In this document: positions 26,262-37,199 of the stretch, piece by piece
Position numbering within the stretch: position 1 is the first letter of the stretch
How the letters are laid out: each line of letters begins with the position of its first letter
Source: Xenorhabdus mauleonii
GTDB taxonomy: Bacteria; Pseudomonadota; Gammaproteobacteria; Enterobacterales; Enterobacteriaceae
NCBI RefSeq assembly: GCF_900113945.1
Contig: NZ_FORG01000025.1
Span: 1-59,434, forward strand
Direction: 5' to 3'
DNA length: 59,434 nucleotides
Program-made: the position numbers and the translations under genes
The notes under the pieces: model-generated
The model's database searches: none
Told to the model about the DNA's origin: nothing
Seen by the model: only the letters and a program-made list of their open reading frames with translations

Positions 26262-26783
26262 ATGACTCAGAATAGAATTAATATTATTCAAGGTGATATC
26301 ACTACTGTTCAGGTGGATGCCATTGTCAATGCAGCCAATACTTCGTTGTTAGGAGGCGGAGGGGTCGATGGCGCCATTCATCGCGCCGGTGGGAAATCCA
26401 TTCTGGAAGAATGCAGGCAAATCCGTGCAAAACAGGGAGGGTGTGACGTCGGTGATGCTGTCATCACCGGGGCTGGGAATCTGCCCGCCCAATATGTGAT
26501 CCACACCGTCGGGCCACGGTGGAATGGCGGATCTTCCAATGAGCCGGAATTGCTGAAAAAATCTTATTTAAGCTGCTTCAACATCGTTGAACAATACGAT
26601 ATTGAGACGGTTTCTTTTCCTAATATCAGTACCGGTATTTACCGTTTTCCGAAAAAATTGGCGGCTGAAATCGCTTTGGCTGCCATTCATTCGAGCTTGT
26701 CCCTCAATCCAAATATCTTACAAGTGAATCTGGTTTGTTTTGACGATGAAAATTATGGGATCTACCGTTCCCTTAATCAGTAA
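26262..26783 (+). CDS. ymdB: Macrodomain O-acetyl-ADP-ribose deacetylase, YmdB-like
   Basis: A 173-residue single macrodomain. The ADP-ribose-binding elements are GDITTVQVDAIVNAANTSLL with GGGGVDGAIHRAGG following, the ITGAGNLPAQYVIHTVGPRW strand and SFPNISTGIYRFP. The Asn-Ala-Ala-Asn and GGGGVDG loops with the catalytic Asp are intact, so ADP-ribosyl or O-acetyl-ADP-ribose hydrolase activity is expected. Length equals the YmdB class. AGGGG lies upstream of the ATG. Single gene; possible regulator of RNase III by analogy to E. coli YmdB. Confidence 0.88.
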   Translation: MTQNRINIIQGDITTVQVDAIVNAANTSLLGGGGVDGAIHRAGGKSILEECRQIRAKQGGCDVGDAVITGAGNLPAQYVIHTVGPRWNGGSSNEPELLKKSYLSCFNIVEQYDIETVSFPNISTGIYRFPKKLAAEIALAAIHSSLSLNPNILQVNLVCFDDENYGIYRSLNQ

Positions 26784-27125
26784 TTGTTTTTGAATCAGCG
26801 TTATTATTACTTTTATATCATCATGTTAAATGAATAGGGTAACTGGCATTTTTAATCTTGATTAACCTATTGAGTATCGTGTTTAATACGTGGCTTTCCA
26901 TTGCGCAAATCGTAATGTGAAACTATTTCTCATTGCGCAAGTCAGCCAGCCCTTGTTTGTACTGGCCTGAAAATTCAGAAAAACAACGGGGCAAATCAAA
27001 GAATTGATGCAAAATGGAAATTAAGATAGTTTTCCTTATCTGGCATTAATGATTGCGGTTTGTATGCTGCGCTGCGAAAATTAGTTCTTAGTTCACTAAC
27101 GCTTTTATCCGACTTGGAGTAAAGA
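26784..27125 (+). promoter_or_regulatory. tktA upstream region
   Basis: No gene is seen in these 342 bp. The stretch must hold the tktA promoter; GGAGTAAAGA immediately before the ATG is the ribosome-binding site. A short direct repeat, CATTGCGCAA, occurs twice (near 26900 and 26932). I cannot assign a regulator. Confidence 0.4.
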
Positions 27126-29120
27126 ATGACCACTCGTAAAACCCTTGCTAATGCTATCCGCTTCTTGAGCATGGATGCTGTGCAGAAAGCAAAATCAGGG
27201 CATCCCGGCGCACCGATGGGAATGGCTGACATTGCTGAAGTGCTGTGGCGCAACTATCTGAATCATAACCCTTCCAATCCTGCCTGGGCTGATCGTGACC
27301 GCTTTGTGTTGTCTAATGGCCACGGCTCCATGCTGATTTACAGCTTGCTGCACCTCACGGGTTATGATGTTTCCATTGACGATTTGAAAAATTTCCGTCA
27401 ACTGCATTCCAAAACTCCCGGTCATCCAGAATATGGCTATGCCCCTGGCGTAGAAACCACGACTGGCCCACTGGGGCAGGGTATCGCCAATGCGGTCGGT
27501 TTTGCGATCGCAGAGCGTACACTGGCAGCGCAGTTCAACCGCCCGGGTCATGATATTGTCGATCACTACACATATGTGTTCATGGGTGACGGCTGCATGA
27601 TGGAAGGTATCTCCCACGAAGTGTCTTCTTTGGCCGGTACGCTGAAACTGGGCAAACTGATTGCTTTCTATGATGACAATGGCATCTCCATTGATGGTGA
27701 AGTAGAAGGCTGGTTCACCGATGACACCGCAGCACGTTTCGAAGCATACGGCTGGCATGTTATCCGTGGCGTGGATGGCCATGACTCTGACGCTATTGCC
27801 GCAGCGATTGAAGCAGCACGTAAAGAAACCGGCAAACCATCTTTGTTGATGTGCAAAACTATCATTGGTTTTGGTTCACCAAACAAAGCAGGCAAAGAAG
27901 AGTGTCACGGCGCGCCTCTGGGTGATGCAGAAATCGAAGCAACGCGTAAAGCTCTGGGCTGGGAACACCCTGCGTTTGAGATTCCTCAGGATATTTATGC
28001 TGGCTGGAATGCGAAAGAAGCGGGCAAAACTAAAGAAAGCGCGTGGGATGAAAAATTTGCTGCTTATGCAAAAGCACATCCGGAACTGGCTGCTGAATTT
28101 AGCCGTCGCACCAGCGGTGAACTGCCAGCAAACTGGGAAGCGGAATCTAAGGCATTCATCGAAAACCTGCAACAGAATCCGGCTTCCATTGCCAGCCGTA
28201 AAGCATCACAAAACGCATTGGAAGCATTCGGTAAAGTTCTGCCTGAATTCATGGGTGGCTCTGCTGACTTGGCACCAAGTAACCTGACCATGTGGTCTGG
28301 CTCCAAGCCATTGAATGAAGTGCAGGACGGCAACTACATTCATTACGGTGTGCGTGAATTCGGTATGTCTGCGATCATGAACGGTATCGCGTTGCATGGC
28401 GGTTTTGTACCTTATGGCGCAACCTTCCTGATGTTTGTGGAATATGCCCGTAACGCAGTACGCATGGCAGCACTGATGAAAATTCGCAGCATCTTTGTTT
28501 ATACCCATGACTCAATCGGTTTGGGTGAAGATGGCCCGACCCATCAGCCAGTTGAACAAATTGCCAGCCTGCGCGTAACACCAAACATGAGCACATGGCG
28601 TCCATGTGATCAGGTTGAATCCGCAGTTGCGTGGAAATATGCGATTGAGCGCAAAGATGGCCCGACGGCTTTGATTTTCTCCCGCCAGAACCTGGCTCAG
28701 CAGGAGCGTACCGCTGAACAATTGGCGAGCATCGAGAAAGGTGCTTACGTCCTGAAAGATTGTGCAGGCCAACCTGAGTTGATCCTGATTGCAACGGGTT
28801 CTGAAGTTGAACTGGCTGTGAAAGCGGCAGAACAACTGAGCGCCGAAGGCCGTCAGGTGCGTGTGGTTTCCATGCCATCTACCGATGCTTTCGATAAGCA
28901 GGATGCTGCATACCGTGAAGCGGTACTGCCTGCGGCAGTTTCTGCCCGCGTTGCTGTAGAAGCAGGTATCGCGGATTACTGGTTCAAATACGTTGGCATT
29001 AACGGCGCGATCGTGGGTATGAATACCTTCGGTGAATCAGCACCTGCTGATGCCCTGTTCAAAGAGTTTGGTTTCACTGTTGAAAACGTAGTAGCCAAAG
29101 CGACTTCTCTGCTGAAATAA
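27126..29120 (+). CDS. tktA: Transketolase
   Basis: A 664-residue thiamine-diphosphate enzyme of the pentose phosphate pathway, moving two-carbon ketol units between sugar phosphates. N-terminal His in [14 protein letters not shown], the ThDP-Mg motif MGDGCMMEG...DDNGISIDG, the central ESKAF...[11 protein letters not shown] segment and the transketolase signature [17 protein letters not shown] are present. The C-terminal domain contains [16 protein letters not shown]. Full length for E. coli TktA (663). Strong codon bias toward preferred codons indicates high expression. It is followed by a terminator and then the epd-pgk-fbaA group. Confidence 0.97.
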   Translation: MTTRKTLANAIRFLSMDAVQKAKSGHPGAPMGMADIAEVLWRNYLNHNPSNPAWADRDRFVLSNGHGSMLIYSLLHLTGYDVSIDDLKNFRQLHSKTPGHPEYGYAPGVETTTGPLGQGIANAVGFAIAERTLAAQFNRPGHDIVDHYTYVFMGDGCMMEGISHEVSSLAGTLKLGKLIAFYDDNGISIDGEVEGWFTDDTAARFEAYGWHVIRGVDGHDSDAIAAAIEAARKETGKPSLLMCKTIIGFGSPNKAGKEECHGAPLGDAEIEATRKALGWEHPAFEIPQDIYAGWNAKEAGKTKESAWDEKFAAYAKAHPELAAEFSRRTSGELPANWEAESKAFIENLQQNPASIASRKASQNALEAFGKVLPEFMGGSADLAPSNLTMWSGSKPLNEVQDGNYIHYGVREFGMSAIMNGIALHGGFVPYGATFLMFVEYARNAVRMAALMKIRSIFVYTHDSIGLGEDGPTHQPVEQIASLRVTPNMSTWRPCDQVESAVAWKYAIERKDGPTALIFSRQNLAQQERTAEQLASIEKGAYVLKDCAGQPELILIATGSEVELAVKAAEQLSAEGRQVRVVSMPSTDAFDKQDAAYREAVLPAAVSARVAVEAGIADYWFKYVGINGAIVGMNTFGESAPADALFKEFGFTVENVVAKATSLLK

Positions 29121-29138
29121 TCGGCAAACAAGATCATA

Positions 29139-29180
29139 AGCGCATTCGTATCAATTTTTGAGCGAATGCGCTCTTTTTTT
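29139..29180 (+). terminator. Terminator after tktA
   Basis: Ten-base stem AGCGCATTCG / CGAATGCGCT with a 14-nt loop, followed by seven T residues, 18 bp after the tktA stop. Confidence 0.9.
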
Positions 29181-29407
29181 ATTCAATTTTTACTTCATGA
29201 TGTGATGGATGAGGCTTGCCATCCCACTTTTTTTTTCGTAATCTGCTTTCAGGCTGGCTGAACCGTTTCAGTAAGATGTGTTAATCCATGCGTAAAATGT
29301 CTTCTCTGTCACAATATAGTTAATTTTTTGATGAATCATCAGTACAAGGCGCTACAGCTCAGTTATCCTAAGCGGTTGCATGACTACAGAGAAATTCAGG
29401 GAGTAAC

Positions 29408-30427
29408 ATGACAATCAGAGTAGCGATTAACGGATTCGGGAGAATAGGGCGAAGTGTCTTGCGCGCACTCTATGAATCCGGGCGTCGAGCCGAAATTTCA
29501 GTAATTGCTATTAATGAGTTGGCGGGTGCAGAAGGCATCGCTCACTTACTAAAATATGATTCCAGTCATGGGCGTTTTGCGTGGGATGTACGCCTGAATA
29601 ATGATTTATTGCAAGTAGGAGATGACAGTATTCGATTGTTTCATCAACCGGATATTTCAGCTTTGCCCTGGAAAGATTTGGGCATTGATATCGTGCTTGA
29701 TTGTACGGGTATACATGGCGAGAGATCAGATGGGGAAGCCCATCTCGCCAGTGGTGCCAAAAAAGTTTTGTTTGCTCATCCGGGCGGAAATGATCTGGAT
29801 GCAACCATCGTATATGGCGTTAATCACCTTTCATTGGTTGCAGAAGATCGTATCGTTTCCAATGCATCCTGTACGACAAACTGTATCATTCCCATCATTA
29901 AAGTGTTGGATGATGCGCTCAATATTGAATCTGGTACGGTGACAACCATTCATGCATCCATGAATGATCAGCCAGTGATTGATGCTTATCACCGTGATTT
30001 ACGCCGGACCCGGGCAGCCAGTCAATCCATTATTCCCGTTGATACAAAACTGGCTGCGGGGATCACGCGTATCTTCCCCAAATTCAGTGATAGGTTTGAA
30101 GCAATTTCTGTTCGGGTTCCGACCATCAACGTGACAGCAATTGATTTGAGTGTGACAGTCCATGCTGCGGTAAATGTTGAAGATGTGAACCAACTCCTGC
30201 GAAAATCAGCGTCCAGAGAGTTTCATGGTATAGTGGATTATACTGATTTGCCGTTAGTTTCAACGGATTTTAACCACGATCCCCATAGCGCTATTGTGGA
30301 TGGCACTCAAACGAGGGTCAGCGGGCATCACCTGATTAAAACCCTTGTATGGTGTGATAATGAGTGGGGCTTTGCCAACCGCATGATTGATACGACGTTG
30401 GCAATGGCTGCAACTGGCTTTAATTAA
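29408..30427 (+). CDS. epd: D-erythrose-4-phosphate dehydrogenase
   Basis: A 339-residue GAPDH-like enzyme oxidising erythrose 4-phosphate to 4-phosphoerythronate, the entry to pyridoxal phosphate synthesis. It has the NAD-binding [15 protein letters not shown], the active-site ASCTTNC with catalytic Cys and partner His in [11 protein letters not shown]. The MNDQPVID segment in place of GAPDH's YTxxQ sequence marks the Epd branch. GGGAG lies 5 nt before the ATG. It precedes pgk and fbaA in the conserved order, with a repeat in the epd-pgk spacer. Confidence 0.96.
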   Translation: MTIRVAINGFGRIGRSVLRALYESGRRAEISVIAINELAGAEGIAHLLKYDSSHGRFAWDVRLNNDLLQVGDDSIRLFHQPDISALPWKDLGIDIVLDCTGIHGERSDGEAHLASGAKKVLFAHPGGNDLDATIVYGVNHLSLVAEDRIVSNASCTTNCIIPIIKVLDDALNIESGTVTTIHASMNDQPVIDAYHRDLRRTRAASQSIIPVDTKLAAGITRIFPKFSDRFEAISVRVPTINVTAIDLSVTVHAAVNVEDVNQLLRKSASREFHGIVDYTDLPLVSTDFNHDPHSAIVDGTQTRVSGHHLIKTLVWCDNEWGFANRMIDTTLAMAATGFN

Positions 30428-30464
30428 TCATCTGTTGTGTCAGATTTTCTGTTGTATCAAGTGT

Positions 30465-30523
30465 TATACCTTATGAATTTCAAGATGCGTCGCAGCTAAC
30501 AAAGAGACAACTTGAAAGACGGC
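30465..30523. repeat. Dispersed palindromic repeat in epd-pgk spacer
   Basis: Contains ATACCTTATGAATTTCAAG and AACAAAGAGACAACTTGAAAG, the two end modules also found at 56902-57002 and, reversed, at 40788-40992 and 41071-41126. Here the interior is short. It lies between two core genes and may affect mRNA processing. Confidence 0.65.
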
Positions 30524-30593
30524 GGGGTTATTGATAAACAGACACAGCAGAAGAATGAGTAATTTTATAGAAGAATCAATGAGAGGATTCACC

Positions 30594-31760
30594 ATGTCTG
30601 TAATTAAGATGACTGATTTAGATCTGGCGGGTAAACGCGTACTGATACGTGCTGATCTGAATGTGCCTGTAAAAGATGGCAAAGTTACTTCAGATGCACG
30701 TATTCGTGCATCCTTGCCGACGATTGAGGCTGCGTTGAGTCAGGGAGCCAAAGTCATGGTTACTTCTCACCTGGGACGCCCGACAGAGGGAGAATACAAC
30801 GAAGAGTTTTCATTGCAACCTGTCGTTGATTATCTGAAAGAGGCAGTCTCTTCTCCTGTTCGTCTGGAAAAAAATTATCTGGATGGCGTTGAAGTAGCGG
30901 AAGGCGAATTGGTTGTACTGGAAAACGTTCGCTTCAACAAAGGTGAGAAAAAAGACGATGAAACGTTGTCGAAGCAATATGCAGCGTTATGTGATGTGTA
31001 TGTGATGGATGCCTTTGGTACTGCTCACCGTGCACAGGCATCAACTCACGGTGTTGCCAAATTTGCCCCGATTGCTTGCGCAGGCCCGCTGTTGTCCGGT
31101 GAGTTGGACGCTCTGGGTAAAGCGCTGCACAGTCCTGCTCGCCCAATGGTGGCGATTGTGGGTGGATCTAAAGTTTCGACTAAACTGACTGTGCTTGATT
31201 CACTGTCTAAAATTGCTGATCAGCTGATCGTGGGTGGTGGCATCGCCAATACTTTCGTTGCCGCAGAAGGACATAATGTGGGTCGTTCCCTCTATGAAGA
31301 CGATTTGATCCCAGAAGCGAAAAAACTGCTGGAATGCTGTGATATCCCAGTACCGACAGATGTTCGTGTTGCGACTGAATTCTCTGAAACTGCTGAAGCG
31401 ACACTGAAATCCACCAGTGAAATTAAAGATGAAGAACAAATCCTTGATTTGGGTGATGAGTCTGCTGAACGTCTGGCTGCTATCCTGAAAGATGCCAAAA
31501 CCATTCTGTGGAATGGTCCGGTCGGTGTGTTTGAATTCCCTAACTTCCGTAAAGGAACTGAAATTATCGCCCGTGCGATTGCGGAAAGTGATGCATTCTC
31601 TATTGCCGGTGGTGGTGATACTTTGGCTGCAATTGACCTGTTCGAAATTGCCGACAAGATTTCATATATTTCTACTGGTGGCGGCGCCTTCCTTGAGTTT
31701 GTTGAAGGCAAGAAACTGCCAGCCGTTGTGATGCTGGAAGAACGCGCCAACAGTAACTAA
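30594..31760 (+). CDS. pgk: Phosphoglycerate kinase
   Basis: A 388-residue glycolytic kinase converting 1,3-bisphosphoglycerate and ADP to 3-phosphoglycerate and ATP. N-terminal substrate-binding [13 protein letters not shown] and SHLGRPTEG, the inter-domain [10 protein letters not shown], and the nucleotide-site GGGDTLAAI and [10 protein letters not shown] loops are complete. I start at the ATG at 30594 ([11 protein letters not shown]), 7 nt after AGAGG; an upstream in-frame ATG would add 21 non-conserved residues. Between epd and fbaA as in E. coli; codon use indicates high expression. Confidence 0.97.
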   Translation: MSVIKMTDLDLAGKRVLIRADLNVPVKDGKVTSDARIRASLPTIEAALSQGAKVMVTSHLGRPTEGEYNEEFSLQPVVDYLKEAVSSPVRLEKNYLDGVEVAEGELVVLENVRFNKGEKKDDETLSKQYAALCDVYVMDAFGTAHRAQASTHGVAKFAPIACAGPLLSGELDALGKALHSPARPMVAIVGGSKVSTKLTVLDSLSKIADQLIVGGGIANTFVAAEGHNVGRSLYEDDLIPEAKKLLECCDIPVPTDVRVATEFSETAEATLKSTSEIKDEEQILDLGDESAERLAAILKDAKTILWNGPVGVFEFPNFRKGTEIIARAIAESDAFSIAGGGDTLAAIDLFEIADKISYISTGGGAFLEFVEGKKLPAVVMLEERANSN

Positions 31761-31866
31761 GTTTGCATTAAATGAGTTTTGCAGTAACTGAGTTTTGTAG
31801 CAACCAAGCTTTGTGATAACAGGCAGCAATGGCTGCCTGTTCAATGTCAATACAGGACCACGTAAC

Positions 31867-32943
31867 ATGTCTAAAATTTTTGATTTCGTAAAACCGGGTG
31901 TCATCACTGGTGATGATGTTCAAAAAGTCTTTGCCGTCGCTAAAGAAAACAACTTCGCGTTACCTGCTGTTAACTGTGTCGGTACTGATTCCATCAACGC
32001 AGTGTTGGAAACGGCGGCAAAAGTACGTGCTCCGGTCATTATCCAGTTCTCTAACGGCGGTGCGTCTTTCGTTGCCGGCAAGGGACTGAAAGCTGAAGGT
32101 CAACAAGCAGCAATTCTGGGTTCCATTTCTGGCGCTCATCATGTTCATCAAATGGCAGAACATTACGGCGTACCGGTGATCCTGCATACTGACCACTGTG
32201 CACGCAAATTGCTGCCATGGATCGACGGTCTGCTGGATGCGGGTGAAAAACACTACGCACAAACAGGCAAGCCACTGTTCTCCTCCCACATGATCGATCT
32301 GTCAGAAGAGTCTCTGGAAGAAAACATCGAAATTTGCAGCCAATATCTGGCACGCATGGCGAAAATCGACATGACGCTGGAAATTGAGCTAGGCTGTACT
32401 GGTGGTGAAGAAGACGGTGTTGACAACACGCATCTGGATAGCTCTTCTCTGTATACTCAGCCAGAAGATGTGGCTTATGCTTATGAGAAACTTAACGCTA
32501 TCAGCCCACGTTTCACCATCGCAGCCTCTTTCGGTAACGTTCACGGTGTATACAAGCCAGGTAATGTTAAACTGACGCCAAAAATTCTGCGCAACTCACA
32601 GGATTACGTTTCTGAGAAATTCAACCTGCCTCACAACAGCCTGGATTTCGTTTTCCACGGCGGTTCTGGCTCTACAGCAGAAGAGATTCAAGAAGCAGTC
32701 AGCTATGGTGTAGTTAAAATGAATATTGATACTGATACCCAGTGGGCGACGTGGGAAGGTATTCTGAATTACTACAAAAAGAACGAAGGCTACTTGCAAA
32801 GCCAGTTAGGTAACCCAGAAGGCGCGGATAAACCTAACAAGAAATACTATGACCCACGTGTTTGGCTGCGTGCAGGTCAGGCTTCCATGGTGGTTCGTCT
32901 GGAGCAAGCCTTTAAAGAATTGAATGCGGTTGATGTGCTGTAA
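31867..32943 (+). CDS. fbaA: Class II fructose-bisphosphate aldolase
   Basis: A 358-residue zinc aldolase splitting fructose 1,6-bisphosphate into dihydroxyacetone phosphate and glyceraldehyde 3-phosphate. Zinc ligands are in VILHTDHCARK and the later FGNVHGVYKPG and FVFHGGSGST segments; the class II signature ELGCTGGEEDGVD is intact. Start at the ATG at 31867 (MSKIFDFVKPG) fits E. coli FbaA (359 residues); the upstream in-frame leader is rejected. Last gene of epd-pgk-fbaA, closed by a strong hairpin. Confidence 0.97.
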   Translation: MSKIFDFVKPGVITGDDVQKVFAVAKENNFALPAVNCVGTDSINAVLETAAKVRAPVIIQFSNGGASFVAGKGLKAEGQQAAILGSISGAHHVHQMAEHYGVPVILHTDHCARKLLPWIDGLLDAGEKHYAQTGKPLFSSHMIDLSEESLEENIEICSQYLARMAKIDMTLEIELGCTGGEEDGVDNTHLDSSSLYTQPEDVAYAYEKLNAISPRFTIAASFGNVHGVYKPGNVKLTPKILRNSQDYVSEKFNLPHNSLDFVFHGGSGSTAEEIQEAVSYGVVKMNIDTDTQWATWEGILNYYKKNEGYLQSQLGNPEGADKPNKKYYDPRVWLRAGQASMVVRLEQAFKELNAVDVL

Positions 32944-33007
32944 ATAAAACCGTGATTCATAGCTCGATTTATAGCTCTTTCTATAGCTGTATCTGACGGG
33001 CTATTCT

Positions 33008-33057
33008 AAAAAAATTCTCCGCCAATTCCATTTGGGAATAGGCGGAGAATTTTTTTT
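33008..33057. terminator. Bidirectional terminator between fbaA and dtpA
   Basis: Near-perfect stem of about 17 bp (AATTCTCCGCC...GGCGGAGAATT plus inner ATTCC/GGAAT), with T runs on both strands. It serves the convergent fbaA and dtpA. Confidence 0.92.
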
Positions 33058-33094
33058 AACCGAGAATATTTTTAACTAAAAATAGCTGACCTGA

Positions 33095-34561
33095 TTAGGC
33101 TTTCACTTCGCCTTTAATGATGCGATTCAGCCAAGGCACCATGATGGCCATGATAATAGTGACTATCAGGGTTGCCAATCCTATCTTACCAAACACCCCG
33201 GTATACAGCGGTAAGGTTTGCAGCGGGTTCGTCACGCCCTCTGGTGCCGCAGTAAAGGTAGCGACATAACTTCCCAGAATTGAAGCGGCCGCTTGTGACA
33301 AGAACCACATACCCAGAATAAAGCCAGTCAGGTAGCTGGGAACAAATGTGGCAACCATTGCCAGCCCAAGCGCGCTAATCATTAATTCCCCAACACTCTG
33401 GAACAAATACACCAGCACAATAAACCACGGGGATGTAATGCCATTTTCATCCGCAAATAAGCCGGAAGCCGCAGCAGTCAGAAAGCCAAGGGAGCACAGA
33501 AACATGCCGAAAGTGAATTTCGTTGGCATGGAGAAATCTTTACCTTTCGCCCCCAGTTTGGTGTAGATCAGCGCCAGAATAGGGCTGACAATAATGATCC
33601 AAAAAGGATTCAGGGCCTGAAAACTGATGGGATTGACATCGAATCCCAAAATCTGGTGGTGAACGTTGTTGATGGCAAAGAAGTTAAGGGAGGTCGGCAT
33701 CTGGTTATACAGGATATAGAACACAATAGCTTGAAGCATCAGAATAAAGGCCACAAACATTTTATTGCGGCCGGCTCTGTCTTGCTTAAATGCCTGCCAG
33801 AAGAAGATGGCAACAACAACGACAGAAATTGTGGCTAGCGCGATATTGGCAATTTTTATGTTATGCAGCAACCAAGCACAAATGCCAATCATAGCCACTG
33901 AACCAACTAGAACTAAAAACAAGATCATGAAGTTAAGAGGGGCATGATCCGGATCTGAACCAATATTGCTGACCATACGGCGGCAAGCTAAATAAACCAG
34001 CAGAGCAATGATCAGGCCAATGCCACAGATATTGTAGGTAACGGCATAACCGTACTTTTCTGCAATGATGGGGGCAATGGAGAGGGATACTAAGGAACCA
34101 AGGTTAATGGACATGTAGAAGAGGGTAAATGCGCCGTCTAAACGAGGATCTTGCGGTTGGTAGCATTTTGCCAACAGGCTGGCAGGGTTGGCTTTGAAAA
34201 GGCCATTACCGACGGCTACGGTTCCCAATGCATAAAAGATCAATTCAGGCTCCATGATGGAAAGACCAATCATGAAATAGCCGATTGCCATGACTATCGC
34301 ACCCAGGACGATGGTTCTCTTTGTTCCCAATAAATGATCGCCAACATAGCCGCCGATGGAAATGAGGCCGTAAACTAATGCAGTAAATGCACCAAAAGTA
34401 ATGAATGATTGTGTTTCTGAAAATCCAAGTTGCTTTACGAAATAAACGGCAAGGATGCCTTGAACGCCGTAGAAACCAAAACGCTCCCATAATTCCACAA
34501 AAAAGATCATGAAAAAGGGTTTTGGTTGATCCATTAAACCGGCCGGAGCGGCTTTATTCAT
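33095..34561 (-). CDS. dtpA: Dipeptide/tripeptide permease (POT family)
   Basis: A 488-residue proton-coupled oligopeptide transporter with 12 to 14 hydrophobic helices. The POT signature [15 protein letters not shown] is at residues ~27-41 (the ExxERFxYY motif, here ending FGFYG), followed by the [13 protein letters not shown] loop and the [13 protein letters not shown] signature. It imports di- and tripeptides. Assigned to the DtpA/TppB branch by overall sequence; DtpB cannot be excluded. Monocistronic, convergent with fbaA. Confidence 0.9.
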   Translation of the reverse strand: MNKAAPAGLMDQPKPFFMIFFVELWERFGFYGVQGILAVYFVKQLGFSETQSFITFGAFTALVYGLISIGGYVGDHLLGTKRTIVLGAIVMAIGYFMIGLSIMEPELIFYALGTVAVGNGLFKANPASLLAKCYQPQDPRLDGAFTLFYMSINLGSLVSLSIAPIIAEKYGYAVTYNICGIGLIIALLVYLACRRMVSNIGSDPDHAPLNFMILFLVLVGSVAMIGICAWLLHNIKIANIALATISVVVVAIFFWQAFKQDRAGRNKMFVAFILMLQAIVFYILYNQMPTSLNFFAINNVHHQILGFDVNPISFQALNPFWIIIVSPILALIYTKLGAKGKDFSMPTKFTFGMFLCSLGFLTAAASGLFADENGITSPWFIVLVYLFQSVGELMISALGLAMVATFVPSYLTGFILGMWFLSQAAASILGSYVATFTAAPEGVTNPLQTLPLYTGVFGKIGLATLIVTIIMAIMVPWLNRIIKGEVKA

Positions 34562-35096
34562 AGTGAATGCCTCTGTTAGCTGTCATTCTAGTGGCAATAC
34601 ATTTCAGATGATTATACTACTGTTAACATTTTAGTAACGTATTGTATTGCACGGGTTGTGATTTTGTTTATTTTTTCAGGGTGATCGTGAAGCGAGGGAG
34701 GTTAATATACTGGAATGGTATCTTCTCAACGATTGATCACACTAATGTAAAAAAGTAATACCAGATCTGACAGATTATTCACTAAATTAATATCAAAAAT
34801 TATTAATGTGAAAGCTATATGTTCGCAAATAAATCAATTTGCATGATATTTAATCTGATCTGTTTATTGTTGCTTGAAAAGCAATCAAGAGAATAATAAT
34901 GGAGATGGCATTAAATCAAAAAAGATATATATATTAAATTTTTGTTATTTATAATCTGATGCTTTGTTGACATTAGAACAGTAATTAATGGTTTTTTATG
35001 AAGGCCCTATGGTTCAAGAACCTTCATATCAGAAAGGGCTATTTATGCGGAGTCTTATATACTGCTGCTTTAAAAAGGCTTAAATGAAGCGTTATT
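34562..35096. other. Intergenic region dtpA-hpaC
   Basis: No gene is evident in this AT-rich stretch. It contains the dtpA promoter region at its left and a short hairpin candidate near 35000-35040 (GGTTC/GAACC flanked by AAGG/CCTT, and GGCCCT...AGGGCT) that may end the hpaBC transcript. Confidence 0.4.
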
Positions 35097-35615
35097 TTAA
35101 GCACAGTCTGCCATGCTTTTATCCATCACTGGATGGAAATTACGCTTAAAGTAAATTAATCCGTGGCCCTCTTCGCGAACGATAATTTGAGATATTCCCA
35201 CTAGATAGACATAGTGAGTGCCGACTTCCTGTACTTGTTCAATACGTCCTTCCAAGCTGGCAAGCGTCTCTTTCAACAGGGGCTGGCCCAAGGCCCCAGA
35301 ATTCCAGACATTCCACTTAAAGCGGTCTTCCATGCTGACTCCAGTCATGCCTGCGAAATGACGAGCCATCAATTCCTGTTCATGGTTCAGGATATTGACA
35401 CACAGATGGCGGTTGTCCTGAAGGATGGGATTCATAGCACTTTTGCGGTTGATACATACCATTAAAGTAGGAGGCGTATCTGTCACAGAGCACACTGCTG
35501 TTGCCGTCATGCCACTCCGTCCGGCGGGGCCGTCTGTGGTAATGATATTCACCGCAGCGGAAAGGCTTGCCATCGCATTCCTGAAATGCAAGCTACGTTC
35601 ATTTTCTACAGACAT
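35097..35615 (-). CDS. hpaC: 4-hydroxyphenylacetate 3-monooxygenase, flavin reductase component
   Basis: A 172-residue NAD(P)H:flavin oxidoreductase that supplies reduced FAD to HpaB. The flavin-reductase-like fold shows GRSGMTATAVCSVTDTPPTLMVCIN (in two parts), the RHLCVNILNHEQELMARHFAG segment and a terminal GLIYFKRNFHPV. It follows hpaB by 21 bp on the same strand and is expected to be cotranslated with it. AGGAGG lies upstream of the ATG. Length matches E. coli HpaC (170). Confidence 0.95.
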   Translation of the reverse strand: MSVENERSLHFRNAMASLSAAVNIITTDGPAGRSGMTATAVCSVTDTPPTLMVCINRKSAMNPILQDNRHLCVNILNHEQELMARHFAGMTGVSMEDRFKWNVWNSGALGQPLLKETLASLEGRIEQVQEVGTHYVYLVGISQIIVREEGHGLIYFKRNFHPVMDKSMADCA

Positions 35616-35636
35616 AGTAGTCCTCCTGCTGCCGAT

Positions 35637-37199
35637 TTATTTCAGCAGCTTATCTAACAGGTTAATATCGTGGTTATTGTGTAGATGAGGCTGAGTCCAA
35701 CCATTTAAATCATAGTCCGAAAGGCAGTTATCGACTAATTCCATCATTTTTTTCATATTGCCGGAGCCATAGGCATGGCGCAGACATTGCAACCGGATTT
35801 CATCCTGACTGCCTGCATAATTGATTTCATATAGTTCATGGCGACCGCCAAATTCACTGCCAATAGCATCCCACATTAATTTCAGAATTTTGATTCGCTC
35901 GACATGGTCAATGCCATTAGAGCCTCGAACATATTTTTCCAGATACTTGTTAATTTCTGGATTTTGCATATCTCGCACACTGGACGGCAAATAAATCAAA
36001 CCGCTGGTGACATTACTTTCAATAATGTTCTTAATTTTTGTATAAGCCATCGGAGCCATGACGCGATAAGTTTGTATCGCCTGAGTATCTGGCAGATAAG
36101 CGCCATTTTCCCAAGGCTTGGCTTCTGCCCACATGGCATCTGTCAGTGACCAGAATAAGTTGCGCCATGCGACAACTTCACCCAAATCGGCCTGAACGCC
36201 ACGAAAATCCACCACGCCGGTACATTCAAGGCTCTTTTGCAACAAAGCGGTAATGAAATCCAGCTTCACGGCAAGGCGTACACAGGCTTGCATCGGGAAC
36301 AGACGTGCAAAGCCACTTTGAACTGCCCAATTACGTGCGCGGTCAAAATCGCGATAAATTAACACGTTTTCCCACGGAATTAATACCTTATCCATCACCA
36401 GAATGGCGTCATTTTCATCGAATCGGCTGGAAAGGGGGTAATCAAAAGGTGCTCCGGTCGCACCAGCCACGAGTTCATAAGACGCGCGGGAGATTAATTT
36501 CACACCATCGGCATCCATGGGAGCAACAAACATCAGGGCAAAATCGGGGTTATCCCCCATCACTTGCGCGGAGCCAAAACCGATAAAATTATAGTGAGTC
36601 AGTGCTGAATTGGTTGCGACAACTTTGGCTCCACTGACAATAATGCCGGCATCTGTCTCTTTTTCTATTTGGATAAAAACATCTTTTACCTGATCGGCGG
36701 GTTTGTGGCGATCAATGGGCGGATTAACAATGGCATGATTAAAATAGACACAACTTTCTTGGATACGTTTATACCAGAGACGGGCATTGTCAGCAAATTG
36801 CCCATAATATTCAGGATAGGCTCCCAATGAACAACAAAACGCGGCCTTGTAGTCGGGGGAGCGCCCCATCCAGCCATAATTCAGGCGTGACCACTGTGCG
36901 ATGGCATCGCGTTGTTGACGGATCTCATCCGAACTGGTGGCAAAACGGAAAAATTTGTGAGTATAGCCACCATTGCCGGTATCGGTATTCCAACAGAGTG
37001 CATCATGAGTTTCCGGAGCATGAAGGGCATCATACAATTGCCCGATTGAAGCCGCCGCATTACGGAACGCCGGATGCGTCGTGACATCCTTGACTCTTTC
37101 ACCATAGATGTAAATTTCGCGGCCATCTTGAAGTGAACTCAGATACTCTTTACTGGTAAACGGACGTTTATAATCTGCACGCAAATCTTCTAGTTTCAT
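35637..37199 (-). CDS. hpaB: 4-hydroxyphenylacetate 3-monooxygenase, oxygenase component
   Basis: A 520-residue FADH2-dependent oxygenase that hydroxylates 4-hydroxyphenylacetate to 3,4-dihydroxyphenylacetate. Family landmarks are the start MKLEDLRADYKRPFTSKEYL, the DGREIYIYGERVKDVT strand, KVVATNSALTHYNFIGFG in the flavin region and the KYVRGSNGIDHVERIKILKL C-terminal segment. Length equals E. coli HpaB (520). GAGGT precedes the ATG. It forms a two-gene unit with hpaC, separated from the rest of the cluster by a 0.5-kb spacer and a small unknown gene. Confidence 0.97.
   Translation of the reverse strand: MKLEDLRADYKRPFTSKEYLSSLQDGREIYIYGERVKDVTTHPAFRNAAASIGQLYDALHAPETHDALCWNTDTGNGGYTHKFFRFATSSDEIRQQRDAIAQWSRLNYGWMGRSPDYKAAFCCSLGAYPEYYGQFADNARLWYKRIQESCVYFNHAIVNPPIDRHKPADQVKDVFIQIEKETDAGIIVSGAKVVATNSALTHYNFIGFGSAQVMGDNPDFALMFVAPMDADGVKLISRASYELVAGATGAPFDYPLSSRFDENDAILVMDKVLIPWENVLIYRDFDRARNWAVQSGFARLFPMQACVRLAVKLDFITALLQKSLECTGVVDFRGVQADLGEVVAWRNLFWSLTDAMWAEAKPWENGAYLPDTQAIQTYRVMAPMAYTKIKNIIESNVTSGLIYLPSSVRDMQNPEINKYLEKYVRGSNGIDHVERIKILKLMWDAIGSEFGGRHELYEINYAGSQDEIRLQCLRHAYGSGNMKKMMELVDNCLSDYDLNGWTQPHLHNNHDINLLDKLLK

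Noticed and set aside
27195..28878. Minus-strand open frames opposite tktA
   Set aside because: Products of strong codon bias in tktA; no domain seen.
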